From contig NZ_PVTX01000006.1 in NCBI RefSeq assembly GCF_003003075.1, positions 207,289 to 271,288 on the forward strand: a DNA stretch of 64,000 nucleotides, read 5' to 3'. The translations under genes were made by a program, and so were the position numbers. This DNA is from Isoptericola halotolerans (lineage in GTDB: Bacteria; Actinomycetota; Actinomycetes; Actinomycetales; Cellulomonadaceae). Numbering within the stretch: position 1 is the first letter of the stretch; the number at the start of each line of letters is the position of its first letter. Below the pieces are notes generated by a model. That model worked only from the letters and a program-made list of their open reading frames with translations. It was not told the DNA's origin and did no database searches. Positions 23,873 to 32,777 of the stretch are shown in pieces.

Positions 23873-26800
23873 ATGGCGGACAGGATGACTGCTCCGCACC
23901 TGACCCAGGCACCCACGCACGACGAGGACGCGCCGCACGGCACGGCCCTCGACCCGGCGACGTCCCAGGCCGGGTTCGGCCGGGTCGCGGTCACCGTCAC
24001 GACGGTGGTCGTCACCCAGGGCCGGACCCCGTTCCTGCAGGCGACGCTCGACGCCGTCGCCGCGCAGGACCGCGCGCCGGAGGACGTCGTCGTCGTCGAC
24101 GTCGACACGACCGAGTCCACGGCCGGTCACACCGACCTGCGCATGGGCGGGCGCCGGTTCGTCGGCGGCGCCGGCGCCCGGACGCTCGGTGAGGCGGTCG
24201 ACCGCGCCCTCGCCGTGGCCGACCTCCCGCCCTCCACCTGGCTGTGGATCCTGCACGACGACTCGGTGCCCGCCCCCGACGCCCTCGGCCGCCTGCTGCG
24301 CGCGGTCGAGCACTCGGCCGCCGTCGCCGTCGCGGGGTGCAAGCAGCGCCGGTGGCAGGTCGACGACGACGGGCACGCACCCGCGCCGGACCCCGCGCGC
24401 CCCGGGCTGCTCGTCGAGGTCGGCTACACCGTCTCGCCCCTGGGGCGTCGCATGACGGGTGTCGACGACACGGAGATCGACCAGGGCCAGCACGACGCGC
24501 GCGAGGACGTCCTGGCCGTGGGGCTCGCCGGCGCGCTGGTGCGGCGCGGCGTGTGGACCGCCCTGGGCGGCACCGACCCCGAGCTCGGCCGGTTCGGCGA
24601 CAGCCTCGATCTCTGCCGCCGTGCCCGCCTGGCCGGGCACCGCGTCGTGGTCGTGCCCGACGCCGTCGTCCACCATGCGCAGGCGTCCTTGCGTGGCTTG
24701 CGCGGCCTGCGCGGCCACCGTGTGCCCGCAGGGTCCGGGGCGTCCGCTGCGTCCGCGTACGCGCGGCGACGCAGCCAGCTGTACGCGCGCCTGGTCGGTG
24801 TCCCGCTGCCGCTGCTGCCCGTCGCGGCCGTGGCGATGCTGGTCTGGGCGCCGTTCGCCGCCGCCTACCGACTCGCCCTCAAACGCCCCGCACAGGCCCG
24901 GGACGAGCTCCTCGCCCCGGTCGTCACCGTCCTGCGGGTGGTGCCCTGGGTCCGCGGACGACGACGTGCCGCACGGACGCGCACCCAGCCGCGCCGGGTC
25001 CTGCGTCCCCTCCAGGCGGGCTGGCGGCAGGTGGCCGCCGAGCGCCGCGACGCGCGTCTCGCCCGCGCCGAGGCCCAGCGCGTCGTCTGGCAGCCGAGCG
25101 ACCTGGAGCGCACCGAGCTGCGCGGGCTGGCCCGCCGGCGTCGGACGGCGCTCGCGACGGTCCTCCTCGCCGCCGTCGCCGTGGCCGCCGCCGCGTTCGG
25201 TCCCTGGCAGGGCGTCCTGGCCGACGGCGGCCGCGTCGTCGGCGGCGCGCTGCTGCCGGCGCCGGCCGACCTCGCCACGGCGGCCGAGGCCGCCACCTCC
25301 GGCTGGGTGCGGGACGGTCTCGGGACCGGCGCCCCTGCCGACCCGCTGCTGCTCGTCCTCACGCTCCTGACCGCTGTCGCCGGCGGCAGCACCCAGGTCG
25401 CGGTCAACGTCCTGATCGTCGCGGCGCTGCCGCTCGCGGCGCTGGGCGGCTGGTTCGCGGCCGGGACGGTGACCCGTTCCGTGTGGGCGCGCGCAGCCGC
25501 CGCGCTGGTCTGGACCGCCGCCCCAGGGTTCCTGGAGAGCCTCGGTACCGGGCGGGTCGGGGCGCTGCTCGCGCACCTGACCCTGCCGTGGGTGGTCGTC
25601 GCGGTCGCCCGCGCCGTCGGCGCCCACGCCCGCGACACGGTCGGTCCGCCCGCCACCCGGCGCGGCTCGCTGGGTGCCGCCGCTGCCGCCGGCCTGCTCC
25701 TCGCCGTCGCCGTCTGCGCGGCGCCTGTCCTGCTGCCGGTGGCGAGCGTCGCCGTCGTCGGCGCGATCGCGGTCACGTGGCGGCACTGGCGGCGCCTGCT
25801 CCTCGTGCTCCTGCCGGCCGTCGTCGTCCCGCTGCCCTTCTGGTGGCACGCCGTGGCGACCTGGTCGGACGGCGGGTGGCGGCCGCTCCTCGCGGAGCCC
25901 GGGGTACCGGTCCCGACCCCCTCGCCGCACGGGCTCATGCTGCTGCTCGGCCACCCGACGGCACCGACGCCGTGGCTGTCGGGACTCGTGCCGGCCGACG
26001 GCCCGCTGGCCCTCGTGCTGGCGGCCGGCCCGTGGCTCCTGGGCGCCGGGGTGCTCGTGCTCGCGGTCGTCGGCCTGCTCGCGCGCCGCCGGGTGGTGGC
26101 CTCCCGGCTGGGCGTCGCGCTCGCCGTGGTCGGACTCGTCGCGGCGCTGCTGGCGGCCGGGACGACGGTCGCCTCCGGTGAGACGCCCGGAGGGGTGGGT
26201 GCCGCCGTCCACGGCTGGCCCGGAGCGGGACTGTCCGTGCTGCTGCTCGGCCTCGGTCTCGCGGCGCTCGCGGCCACGCCCGCCCCCGGAGCGGGCCGCC
26301 CCCGGCGGATCGGGGTCGGCGCGCTCGCCGCCGTGGCGCTCGTCCTGCCGGTCGCCGGCCTGGCCGTGTGGTGGCAGGACGAGGCGCGGGGCGCCGCCGT
26401 GGCCGACCTGCAGGTCACCGCCGATCCCGTCGTCCCCGCCGTCGGGCAGCAGATGCAGGCCCCGCCGCGGGCCGCCCGGGTGCTGCAGCTCGACCGCGCC
26501 GACGGCATCGTCGACTACACGCTGCTGCACGCGGACGGCTCCAGCCTGCTCGACTCGTCCGTCGTCGTCCGGGCCCGGGACGCAGGGCTCGCACCCGGGC
26601 CGGCCCGCGACGACGTCGCCGGGCTGGACGAGCTCGTCGCGCAGGTGGCCGTCGGCCGCGCCCCCGACCTCGCTCCCCGGCTCGCCGCCCTGGGCGTCGG
26701 CGCCGTCCAGCTGCCGCCGGGCGGCGACCCCGAGCTCGTCACCACGCTCGACCTGGTCCCCGGGCTGGCCCGGGTGACGGAGGACGACGTGCTCCTGTGG

Positions 26801-27184
26801 CGGGTCGGGCCCGACGACGCGCCGCCACCGGGTTGGGCGTCGGTGCTCGACGCGCTGCCCGACGACGGCGCCACCGGGTCCCCGACCCGCACCCTCGCGG
26901 CGGACGGCACCGCGGTCGACGACCAGGTCGAGGAGGGCTCCGAGGACCGCGTCCTCGTGCTCGCCGAGACGGCGGGCTCGCCGTGGCGGGCCACCCTGGA
27001 CGGCCGCCGGCTCACCGCGGTCGAGGCGGACGGTCGCCAGGCCTTCGAGCTGGGCGGTGACGCCGGGCAGGTCGCCGTGGCCTACGAGGCGTCCTCCCGG
27101 CCGCCCTGGTTCGCCCTGGCCGGCCTGGTGCTCGTCTCCTACGTGCTCCTCGCGCTCCCCGTCGGCCGCCGGAGGCTCCGGTGA
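23873..27184 (+). CDS. Large membrane glycosyltransferase, family 2 domain plus multi-helix C-terminus
   Basis: An 1103-residue protein. A GT-A (family 2) domain occupies about 40-290 (TVVVTQGRTPFLQATLDAVA, then WILHDDSVPAP as the metal-binding motif). A basic region of about 100 residues follows, then about a dozen membrane helices (about 420-840) and an extracytoplasmic C-terminal domain ending in one more helix. Homologues lie directly after whiB2 in many Actinobacteria and probably build a wall or membrane glycoconjugate; the acceptor is unknown. ATG 23885 is an alternative start. The stop overlaps the GTG of the DUF5719 gene (GTGA), so the two are coupled. Confidence 0.88.
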   Translation: MADRMTAPHLTQAPTHDEDAPHGTALDPATSQAGFGRVAVTVTTVVVTQGRTPFLQATLDAVAAQDRAPEDVVVVDVDTTESTAGHTDLRMGGRRFVGGAGARTLGEAVDRALAVADLPPSTWLWILHDDSVPAPDALGRLLRAVEHSAAVAVAGCKQRRWQVDDDGHAPAPDPARPGLLVEVGYTVSPLGRRMTGVDDTEIDQGQHDAREDVLAVGLAGALVRRGVWTALGGTDPELGRFGDSLDLCRRARLAGHRVVVVPDAVVHHAQASLRGLRGLRGHRVPAGSGASAASAYARRRSQLYARLVGVPLPLLPVAAVAMLVWAPFAAAYRLALKRPAQARDELLAPVVTVLRVVPWVRGRRRAARTRTQPRRVLRPLQAGWRQVAAERRDARLARAEAQRVVWQPSDLERTELRGLARRRRTALATVLLAAVAVAAAAFGPWQGVLADGGRVVGGALLPAPADLATAAEAATSGWVRDGLGTGAPADPLLLVLTLLTAVAGGSTQVAVNVLIVAALPLAALGGWFAAGTVTRSVWARAAAALVWTAAPGFLESLGTGRVGALLAHLTLPWVVVAVARAVGAHARDTVGPPATRRGSLGAAAAAGLLLAVAVCAAPVLLPVASVAVVGAIAVTWRHWRRLLLVLLPAVVVPLPFWWHAVATWSDGGWRPLLAEPGVPVPTPSPHGLMLLLGHPTAPTPWLSGLVPADGPLALVLAAGPWLLGAGVLVLAVVGLLARRRVVASRLGVALAVVGLVAALLAAGTTVASGETPGGVGAAVHGWPGAGLSVLLLGLGLAALAATPAPGAGRPRRIGVGALAAVALVLPVAGLAVWWQDEARGAAVADLQVTADPVVPAVGQQMQAPPRAARVLQLDRADGIVDYTLLHADGSSLLDSSVVVRARDAGLAPGPARDDVAGLDELVAQVAVGRAPDLAPRLAALGVGAVQLPPGGDPELVTTLDLVPGLARVTEDDVLLWRVGPDDAPPPGWASVLDALPDDGATGSPTRTLAADGTAVDDQVEEGSEDRVLVLAETAGSPWRATLDGRRLTAVEADGRQAFELGGDAGQVAVAYEASSRPPWFALAGLVLVSYVLLALPVGRRRLR

Positions 27185-28779
27185 CCCGGCTCGCGCGCGC
27201 AGGGCGCGCGACCGTGGCCGTGGTCTCGGGCCTCGCCGTCGTCGGGGTGCTCGGTGCGACCGCCGCCGTCGGCGACCAGTGGGTGGGCCGCTGGACCGGC
27301 GCGACGCAGGCCGCGCTGGACGCCGGCACGCGGGAGGTCCCCGTCGAGCCCGCCGAGCTGCCGGAGGTCTGCCCGCCGCCGGTCCGGCTCCCCGACGGTG
27401 CCGACGTCGGCGACGACCAGTTCGACGCCGCGCCGGTACGCACCCGGACCACGTTGGGCGCGGCCGTCGCCGGTGCCACCGAGCTGCCGGGCCTGACCGC
27501 GCTCGACGGCTCAGGGGAGGATTCCCTCACCGAGGGCACCGGTGCGGCGGTGGCGTCCGGACCGGTCGACGGGGTGCGGGTGCTGCGCGCCCAGCCCTCG
27601 GCGGTCGACCCGCTCCGGGCCTCTGCCGCGGTGGCCTCGCTGACGACGGCCGGGGACCTGCGCGGGCTCGCTGCCGCCTCCTGCGCGACGCCCAGCACCT
27701 CCCACTGGCTGGTGGGCGGCAGCAGCGAGGTCGGGGCCAGCGCGCTCCTCGCCGTGCAGAACCCCAGCCCCCGTCCGGCGTCGGTCGCGCTCGAGGTGTT
27801 CGGCCCGTCCGGGCGGGTCGCCGTGGGCGGGCAGTCGGCCTTCACCGTGGCACCGGGGGAGCAGGTCGTCACGCGCCTCGACTCCCTCGCCCCCGAGCAG
27901 CGGCGCCTCGCGGTGCACGTGCGGGCCACCGGTGCACGGGTGACGACGTCGCTGCAGAGCCAGGGCATCGACGGGCTGGTCCCGGCGGGGACCGACCTCG
28001 TCGAGGCAGGTGCGGCCCCCACCACGACCCTGGCCGTCAGCGGGGTGCTGAGCCGCGGCGAGGCGACGGACGACGACCATGCCGCGACCATGTGGCTGCT
28101 GGCCCCCGACGAGCCCGGCGCCGCCGACGTGCGCGTCTACGGTCCCGACGGACGGGTGACCCTGCGCGGTGCCGAGGAGGTTCCGCTGGCCGCCGGCGAC
28201 GTCGTCGGCGTCCCGTTGGGCGGCCTCGAACCGGGTGCCTACACCGTCGTCGTGGACGCCGACGTCCCCGTGGTCGGGGCCGCGCGCTTCGCCGTGCCCG
28301 GCGCGCTGGGCGAGGACGCCGTCGTCGAGGGCACGCCGTTCGACGTGGCGTGGAGCGCGGGCCGGGCGGTCGGTGCACCGGACGAACCGGCGTCGGGACA
28401 GGTCGCGCTGCCCGGTGGCGCCGACGGCGCGACCCTCGTGCTCGCCGGTGTCCCGGCGGACCGCGGGGCCGACGACGCGCCGGACGGCGAGGTGGTCGCC
28501 ACCGTCCGCGGCCTGGGCGAGGACGGCGCGGTCGCCGCCGAGCGGGAGGTCACGGTGCCGGTCGGCGGGACGGTCGAGCTCCCCGCCGCGGACGTCGGTG
28601 CCGTCACCGCGGTCACCGTGGACACCGAGGCGACCGGTGACGCGTCCCTGGCCTGGTCCGTCCGTCTCACAGCGGCGGACGCCGCGGACACGGCGGACGC
28701 GCTCGTCGCGACGCTCGACCCGACACCCACGGTGGTCGCCCCGGGCAGCGTCGCGGTGCGTCGCATCGACGCATGGTGA
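27181..28779 (+). CDS. DUF5719-family secreted or membrane-anchored protein
   Basis: A 532-residue protein starting with GTG. One hydrophobic segment at about 8-30 (VAVVSGLAVVGVLGATAAV) acts as signal or anchor and lacks a lipobox. The rest is beta-rich, with repeated immunoglobulin-like pieces such as LLAVQNPSPRPASVALEVFG. It fits DUF5719, which follows the large GT in this conserved block. No catalytic residues stand out, so a scaffold or accessory role in wall glycan assembly is possible. A GC-rich hairpin begins in its stop codon. Confidence 0.82.
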   Translation: MTRLARAGRATVAVVSGLAVVGVLGATAAVGDQWVGRWTGATQAALDAGTREVPVEPAELPEVCPPPVRLPDGADVGDDQFDAAPVRTRTTLGAAVAGATELPGLTALDGSGEDSLTEGTGAAVASGPVDGVRVLRAQPSAVDPLRASAAVASLTTAGDLRGLAAASCATPSTSHWLVGGSSEVGASALLAVQNPSPRPASVALEVFGPSGRVAVGGQSAFTVAPGEQVVTRLDSLAPEQRRLAVHVRATGARVTTSLQSQGIDGLVPAGTDLVEAGAAPTTTLAVSGVLSRGEATDDDHAATMWLLAPDEPGAADVRVYGPDGRVTLRGAEEVPLAAGDVVGVPLGGLEPGAYTVVVDADVPVVGAARFAVPGALGEDAVVEGTPFDVAWSAGRAVGAPDEPASGQVALPGGADGATLVLAGVPADRGADDAPDGEVVATVRGLGEDGAVAAEREVTVPVGGTVELPAADVGAVTAVTVDTEATGDASLAWSVRLTAADAADTADALVATLDPTPTVVAPGSVAVRRIDAW

Positions 28780-28798
28780 CCGGGCCCTCGACCCGGTC
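28778..28798. terminator. Short hairpin between convergent genes
   Basis: GACCGGG and CCCGGTC form a perfect 7-bp stem with a 7-nt loop that begins within the DUF5719 stop codon and ends 15 bp before the convergent metallopeptidase stop. It can serve both strands. Confidence 0.45.
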
Positions 28799-28813
28799 TC
28801 GCGTCCCGCCGGT

Positions 28814-29269
28814 TCAGTGCCCCCCGAACCGAGGGTCGATCTCCTCCGGCGTCCGGGCCAGCAGGTGCGCGACCTGCTCCACGACCACCTCGTGCACCAG
28901 GACCGCGAGGTCCTCGCCGTCCAGGGCACGCGACTCGACCGGCCGCCGGTAGACGACGATCCGCGCCGGCTGGCCCGCCTCCGCGGGGAAGAGCCGGCCC
29001 AGCTGGACGCCGCCCGACTCCCACGGTGCCGGGTCCGACGGCGGCACGTCCTCCACGGCGAGCTCGGTGCCGCTCACGGCCGGCCACGACCGCTCCACCC
29101 GGGCGAGGGCGTCCAGCACCAGGTCGTCGAACCGCTCGGCGCGGGTCCGGGAGGCGGGGGCTCCCGGCGGGAGCAGCGGGCCGCGCAGGCCCCGGCCTCG
29201 GCGGTCGCGACGGCGCTGCCCACGAGGGGCGGGGGAGTCGCGCGGAGGCGTCAGGTCGAAGCTGCTCAC
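28814..29269 (-). CDS. Zincin-like metallopeptidase family protein (Rv3259-like)
   Basis: A 151-residue protein, GTG start. The N-terminal 50 residues are Arg/Pro-rich. The C-terminal half carries VLVHEVVVEQVAHLL, a relaxed HExxx-Q-xx-H arrangement at the place where zincin_1 proteins have HExxH, so metal binding is plausible but catalysis is not assured. It corresponds to the small metallopeptidase-like protein found between DUF5719 and DUF3499 in Actinobacteria. GTG 29269 is 6 nt after a TACGCT -10 box and is divergent from DUF3499. Confidence 0.8.
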   Translation of the reverse strand: MSSFDLTPPRDSPAPRGQRRRDRRGRGLRGPLLPPGAPASRTRAERFDDLVLDALARVERSWPAVSGTELAVEDVPPSDPAPWESGGVQLGRLFPAEAGQPARIVVYRRPVESRALDGEDLAVLVHEVVVEQVAHLLARTPEEIDPRFGGH

Positions 29270-29275
29270 GGTCCG

Positions 29276-29281
29276 AGCGTA
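29276..29281 (-). promoter_or_regulatory. -10 box for the metallopeptidase gene
   Basis: TACGCT on the minus strand ends 6 nt before GTG 29269. Confidence 0.5.
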
Positions 29282-29324
29282 TCCACGACCGGCGCGCCTG
29301 GAGCGGGCGACGCTCCTGGCCACG

Positions 29325-29330
29325 TATTCT
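29325..29330 (+). promoter_or_regulatory. -10 box for the DUF3499 gene
   Basis: TATTCT ends 6 nt before GTG 29337. The divergent metallopeptidase -10 box is 43 bp away. Confidence 0.5.
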
Positions 29331-29336
29331 CCCCGC

Positions 29337-29708
29337 GTGAGATCGACCAGGCAGTGCTCGCGCACGGCATGCACGGAAGCTGCTGTGGCGACCCTCACCT
29401 ACGTCTACGCGGACTCCACCGCGGTGCTCGGTCCCCTCGCGCAGCACGCCGAGCCCCACAGCTACGACCTGTGCTCCGTGCACGCCGGACGGCTCACCGC
29501 GCCCCGCGGCTGGGAGGTCGTCCGGCTGCAGCCCGAGTTCGCCGTGCCGCCGCCGTCGAAGGACGACCTCTCGGCGCTCGCGGAGGCCGTGCGGGAGGCA
29601 GGGCGCGGGCGCCGGACCGATGCGGCGCCGTCGGCGGGAGAACCGGACAACGTCACCGAGACCGCCCGTCGGGGCCACCTGCGTGTGCTGCGCGCCGAAC
29701 CGGACTGA
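29337..29708 (+). CDS. DUF3499-family protein
   Basis: A 123-residue protein that matches DUF3499 throughout: STRQCSRTACTEAAVATLTY at the start, YADSTAVLGPLAQHAEPHSY, then YDLCSVHAGRLTAPRGWEVV. The cysteines in CSRTAC and the DLCSVHAGR stretch could form a small metal-binding site. The C-terminal 45 residues are variable. It is conserved in nearly all Actinobacteria beside the phosphomannomutase gene, and its function is unknown. The stop is 3 bp from the convergent manA stop. Confidence 0.92.
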   Translation: MRSTRQCSRTACTEAAVATLTYVYADSTAVLGPLAQHAEPHSYDLCSVHAGRLTAPRGWEVVRLQPEFAVPPPSKDDLSALAEAVREAGRGRRTDAAPSAGEPDNVTETARRGHLRVLRAEPD

Positions 29709-29711
29709 GGT

Positions 29712-30917
29712 TCAGGGCACCCACGCGCACACGACGTGACCCTCGCCGGAGACCCGCAGGGCGCCCGCGTCGTGCGGCACGAACACCGAGGAGCCCCGCG
29801 ACAGGGGGGTCGGCCGCGGTACGGCGGCGGCGTGCAGCTCGACCTGGCCGGCCAGGCACAGCACGACGCGCGGTCCGGAGTCCGGCAGGTCGGCACCCGC
29901 GGTGACGCCGACGTCGGCGAGGGTGAGCGCGAACTCGGTCACCGGTGCGCGGTAGGTGTGCACGCCCTGCTGCGCGCCGGACGTGCTGCGCTCCGGGACC
30001 GCGGGTGGTCGCGGGACGAACGACGCGCACTCCAGCAGCGCCGCGGTGTCGATCCGCTTCGTGGTGAGCCCGGCGCGCAGCACGTTGTCGCTCGAGGCCA
30101 TGACCTCGACCGCCAGGCCCGACAGGTACGCGTGCACCTCGCCCGGCGGCAGGAACAGGGCCTCGCCCGGGTCGAGCGTGACCCGGTTGAGCAGGAGCGA
30201 GGCCAGCGCACCGGGGTCGCCCGGATGCTGGTCGGCGAGCGCCAGGACCGTGGCGTCCGCCCGGGCCGACGGCGAACCCGACCTCAGGCGGTCGCGCACC
30301 GCCTCGACGGTGGCCGCCACCGCGTCGGGGCACTCCTGCGAGGAGCGGGCGGCCAGGAGATGCGTGAAGGCCGTGCGCACGCCGGTAGGGGAGCGGTCTG
30401 CCTCCAGGGCCGCGCGCATCTGTGCGACCAGCGGACCGTCGAGCCCTGCGAGCAGGTCCAGGACCGTGCGCGGCGTGCGGAACCCGGCGAGGCCGTCGAA
30501 CTCGGTGAGCGCGACGACCATCTCGGGCTTGTGCTGGTCGTCGTGGAACGAGCGCTCCGGTGCACCCGGGGCGAGACCGAGCCGGTTCTCCCGGTTGTAT
30601 CCGGCACGGGCCAGGTGCGGCCTGGGGTGTACCTGGAGGGACAGTGCGCGGTCCGCGGCGAGGACCTTGAGCAGGAAGGGCAGCCGCGGGCCGAACCGGT
30701 CGGAGACCCGCCGGCCGAGCATCGCGTCGGGCGCGGACCGGACGAGCTCGTCCAGCGGGACCCCGCCCGCACGGCTCGGCGCGCTGGGATGGGCGCCGAG
30801 CCAGAGCTCGGCCACGGGCCGGCCGTCGGCCGCCGTGCCGAGCAACGAGGGGATGCGGGTGGCCGAGCCCCAGTCGTAGCGCCGCAGCGGGTTGTCGAGC
30901 GGGTGCAGCGCGGTCAC
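29712..30917 (-). CDS. manA: Mannose-6-phosphate isomerase, class I (copy 1)
   Basis: A 401-residue type I phosphomannose isomerase that interconverts fructose 6-phosphate and mannose 6-phosphate using zinc. It shows NPLRRYDWGS, LPFLLKVLAADRALSLQVHP with zinc ligands Gln and His, DDQHKPEM with a metal-binding Glu/His region, FLPPGEVHAYLSGLAVEVMASSDNVLRAGLT as the second metal segment (only parts quoted here are diagnostic), and the terminal cupin. GTG 30917 was chosen because the longer frame would overlap the divergent phosphomannomutase gene. A second copy lies at 46179-47417; the two share the same length and motif order. Confidence 0.93.
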   Translation of the reverse strand: MTALHPLDNPLRRYDWGSATRIPSLLGTAADGRPVAELWLGAHPSAPSRAGGVPLDELVRSAPDAMLGRRVSDRFGPRLPFLLKVLAADRALSLQVHPRPHLARAGYNRENRLGLAPGAPERSFHDDQHKPEMVVALTEFDGLAGFRTPRTVLDLLAGLDGPLVAQMRAALEADRSPTGVRTAFTHLLAARSSQECPDAVAATVEAVRDRLRSGSPSARADATVLALADQHPGDPGALASLLLNRVTLDPGEALFLPPGEVHAYLSGLAVEVMASSDNVLRAGLTTKRIDTAALLECASFVPRPPAVPERSTSGAQQGVHTYRAPVTEFALTLADVGVTAGADLPDSGPRVVLCLAGQVELHAAAVPRPTPLSRGSSVFVPHDAGALRVSGEGHVVCAWVP

Positions 30918-31007
30918 GGGCTCAGCCAACCACAGGAGCACGGCGTCGGAGGGGTGAAGCGTGCTCGACGCCGCCCCTCGACGGGCGGCATGACCACGGC
31001 TGCGCCG

Positions 31008-31013
31008 TAGGCT
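31008..31013 (+). promoter_or_regulatory. -10 box for the phosphomannomutase gene
   Basis: TAGGCT ends 7 nt before GTG 31021. Confidence 0.5.
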
Positions 31014-31020
31014 GTCCGGT

Positions 31021-32460
31021 GTGACCGATCTTTCGAGCATCATCAAGGCCTACGACGTGCGGGGCGTGGTCCCGCAGGAGCTCTCGCCGGCGGTGGCGCG
31101 GGCGATCGGTGAGGCGTTCGCGGCGGCGGTGGTGGTGCCCGAGGGCGGGTCGCGGGTGGTGGTGGGTCATGACATGCGTGACTCGGGTCCGGGTCTGGTC
31201 GAGGCGTTCGCCGAGGGTGTGACGTCGCGGGGCGTGGACGTGGTGCGGATCGGGCTGTGCTCGACCGACGGGCTGTACTTCGCGTCGGGGTCGTTGGACG
31301 CGGCGGGTGCGATGTTCACCGCCTCGCACAACCCGGCGCGGTACAACGGGATCAAGCTGTGCCGGCCCGGGGCGCGTCCGGTCGGGCAGGACACGGGCTT
31401 GGCGCGGGTGCGTGAGCTGGCCGAGGGCCTCCTCGACGCCGGTGCTGCGGGTGACGGTGCCGGTCCGGTGGAGCCGGGCGCGGTGAGCGACGTCGATCTG
31501 CTGGGTGAGTACGCGGCGTTCCTGCGGTCCCTGGTGGACGTTTCGGGCGTGCGGCCGTTGAAGGTGGTGGTCGACGCCGGCAACGGCATGGCGGGCCTGA
31601 CGGTCCCGGCGGTGCTGGGCACCGCGGCGGGGCTGGCCGAGCTGCCGCTGCAGATCGTGCCGTTGTACTTCGAGCTGGACGGCACGTTCCCGAACCACGA
31701 GGCGAACCCGCTCGAGCCGGCGAACCTGGTCGACCTGCAGGCCGCGGTCGTGGCGCACGAGGCCGACGTCGGGCTGGCGTTCGACGGGGACGCCGACCGC
31801 TGCTTCGTGGTCGACGAGCGAGGCGGCGCGGTCTCGCCGTCGGCGGTCACGGCCCTGGTCGGGATGCGTGAGGTCGCCCGCGAGCAGGCCGCGGGACGCA
31901 CCGCGACGATCATCCACAACCTCATCACCTCCCGCGCCGTGCCGGACCTGCTCGGCGCCACCGACGCGCACCTGGTGCGCACCAGGGTGGGGCACTCGTT
32001 CATCAAGACCGAGATGGCCACCCACGACGCCGTGTTCGGCGGTGAGCACTCCGCGCACTACTACTTCCGCGACTTCTGGTTCGCCGACACCGGCATGCTC
32101 GCCGCCCTGCACGTCCTGGCCGCCCTCGGCGAGCAGCCCCACCCGCTGTCCGCGCTGGCCGAGATGTACACCCCCTACAGCGCCTCGGGAGAGATCAACT
32201 CCACCGTCACCGACGCCGCGACGGTGGTCGAGCGTGTCCGCGAGGCCTACACCCGCGCCTACCCCGACGCGGTCGTGGACACCCTGGACGGGATGACCAT
32301 CTCCCACTGGGACGGCCAGCACCCCCAGTGGTGGTTCAACCTGCGCGCCTCCAACACCGAGCCCCTGCTCCGCCTCAACGTGGAGGCAGCCGACGACGAC
32401 ATCATGACCAAGCTGCGCGACGACGTCCTGTCGCTCGTGCGGGAGGAGAAGGACGCATGA
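31021..32460 (+). CDS. manB: Phosphomannomutase/phosphoglucomutase
   Basis: A 479-residue alpha-D-phosphohexomutase, GTG start. The phosphoserine loop is MFTASHNPARYNGIK (Ser at about 101), the metal-binding loop is FDGDADRCF, the sugar-binding loop is GGEHSAHYYF, and the C-terminal phosphate-binding loop is RASNTEPLLRLNVE. It converts mannose 6-phosphate to mannose 1-phosphate for GDP-mannose. It lies beside manA and DUF3499 as in mycobacteria (Rv3255c-Rv3258c region). ATG of the Trm112 gene overlaps its stop by ATGA. Confidence 0.95.
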   Translation: MTDLSSIIKAYDVRGVVPQELSPAVARAIGEAFAAAVVVPEGGSRVVVGHDMRDSGPGLVEAFAEGVTSRGVDVVRIGLCSTDGLYFASGSLDAAGAMFTASHNPARYNGIKLCRPGARPVGQDTGLARVRELAEGLLDAGAAGDGAGPVEPGAVSDVDLLGEYAAFLRSLVDVSGVRPLKVVVDAGNGMAGLTVPAVLGTAAGLAELPLQIVPLYFELDGTFPNHEANPLEPANLVDLQAAVVAHEADVGLAFDGDADRCFVVDERGGAVSPSAVTALVGMREVAREQAAGRTATIIHNLITSRAVPDLLGATDAHLVRTRVGHSFIKTEMATHDAVFGGEHSAHYYFRDFWFADTGMLAALHVLAALGEQPHPLSALAEMYTPYSASGEINSTVTDAATVVERVREAYTRAYPDAVVDTLDGMTISHWDGQHPQWWFNLRASNTEPLLRLNVEAADDDIMTKLRDDVLSLVREEKDA

Positions 32461-32657
32461 GCGAGACCGACACGCCGTGGATGGACCCGTGGGTGCGCTC
32501 GGTGCTGCGCTGCCCGGTGACGGGCGCGGAACTCGTCGACGCGTTCGGCGCCGACGGCGAGCCCGAGCTGCACTCCACCGACACCGAGCGTCCGCTCGCC
32601 TACCCGGTCAGGGCCGGCATCCCGGTGCTGCTGGAGACCGAGGCGCGGGCGCTCTGA
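32457..32657 (+). CDS. Trm112-family protein
   Basis: A 66-residue protein with the Trm112 layout: VRSVLRCPVTGAELVDA near the N-terminus and YPVRAGIPVLLETEAR at the end. Only one Cys of the usual zinc knuckle is present, which is common in bacterial forms. Eukaryotic Trm112 stabilises methyltransferases; the bacterial role is unclear. It overlaps the phosphomannomutase stop (ATGA) and closes that operon. Confidence 0.9.
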   Translation: MSETDTPWMDPWVRSVLRCPVTGAELVDAFGADGEPELHSTDTERPLAYPVRAGIPVLLETEARAL

Positions 32658-32765
32658 AGAGTCCTCGTGACCCCCAGGTGAACCGTAGGTGCCCGCCGAG
32701 CAAACAGTGGTTGGCAACTCGCTCGAGGGGCACCGAATCGATACTCCGCTGACGTTTGGCCTGGT

Positions 32766-32771
32766 TACGCT
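32766..32771 (+). promoter_or_regulatory. -10 box for the GT4 operon
   Basis: TACGCT ends 6 nt before GTG 32778, at the end of a 120-bp AT-richer gap. Confidence 0.5.
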
Positions 32772-32777
32772 CACGCC

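Noticed and set aside
30918..31046. Longer manA copy 1 starting at 31046
   Set aside because: It would overlap the divergent phosphomannomutase gene and its promoter. GTG 30917 gives the usual family N-terminus.
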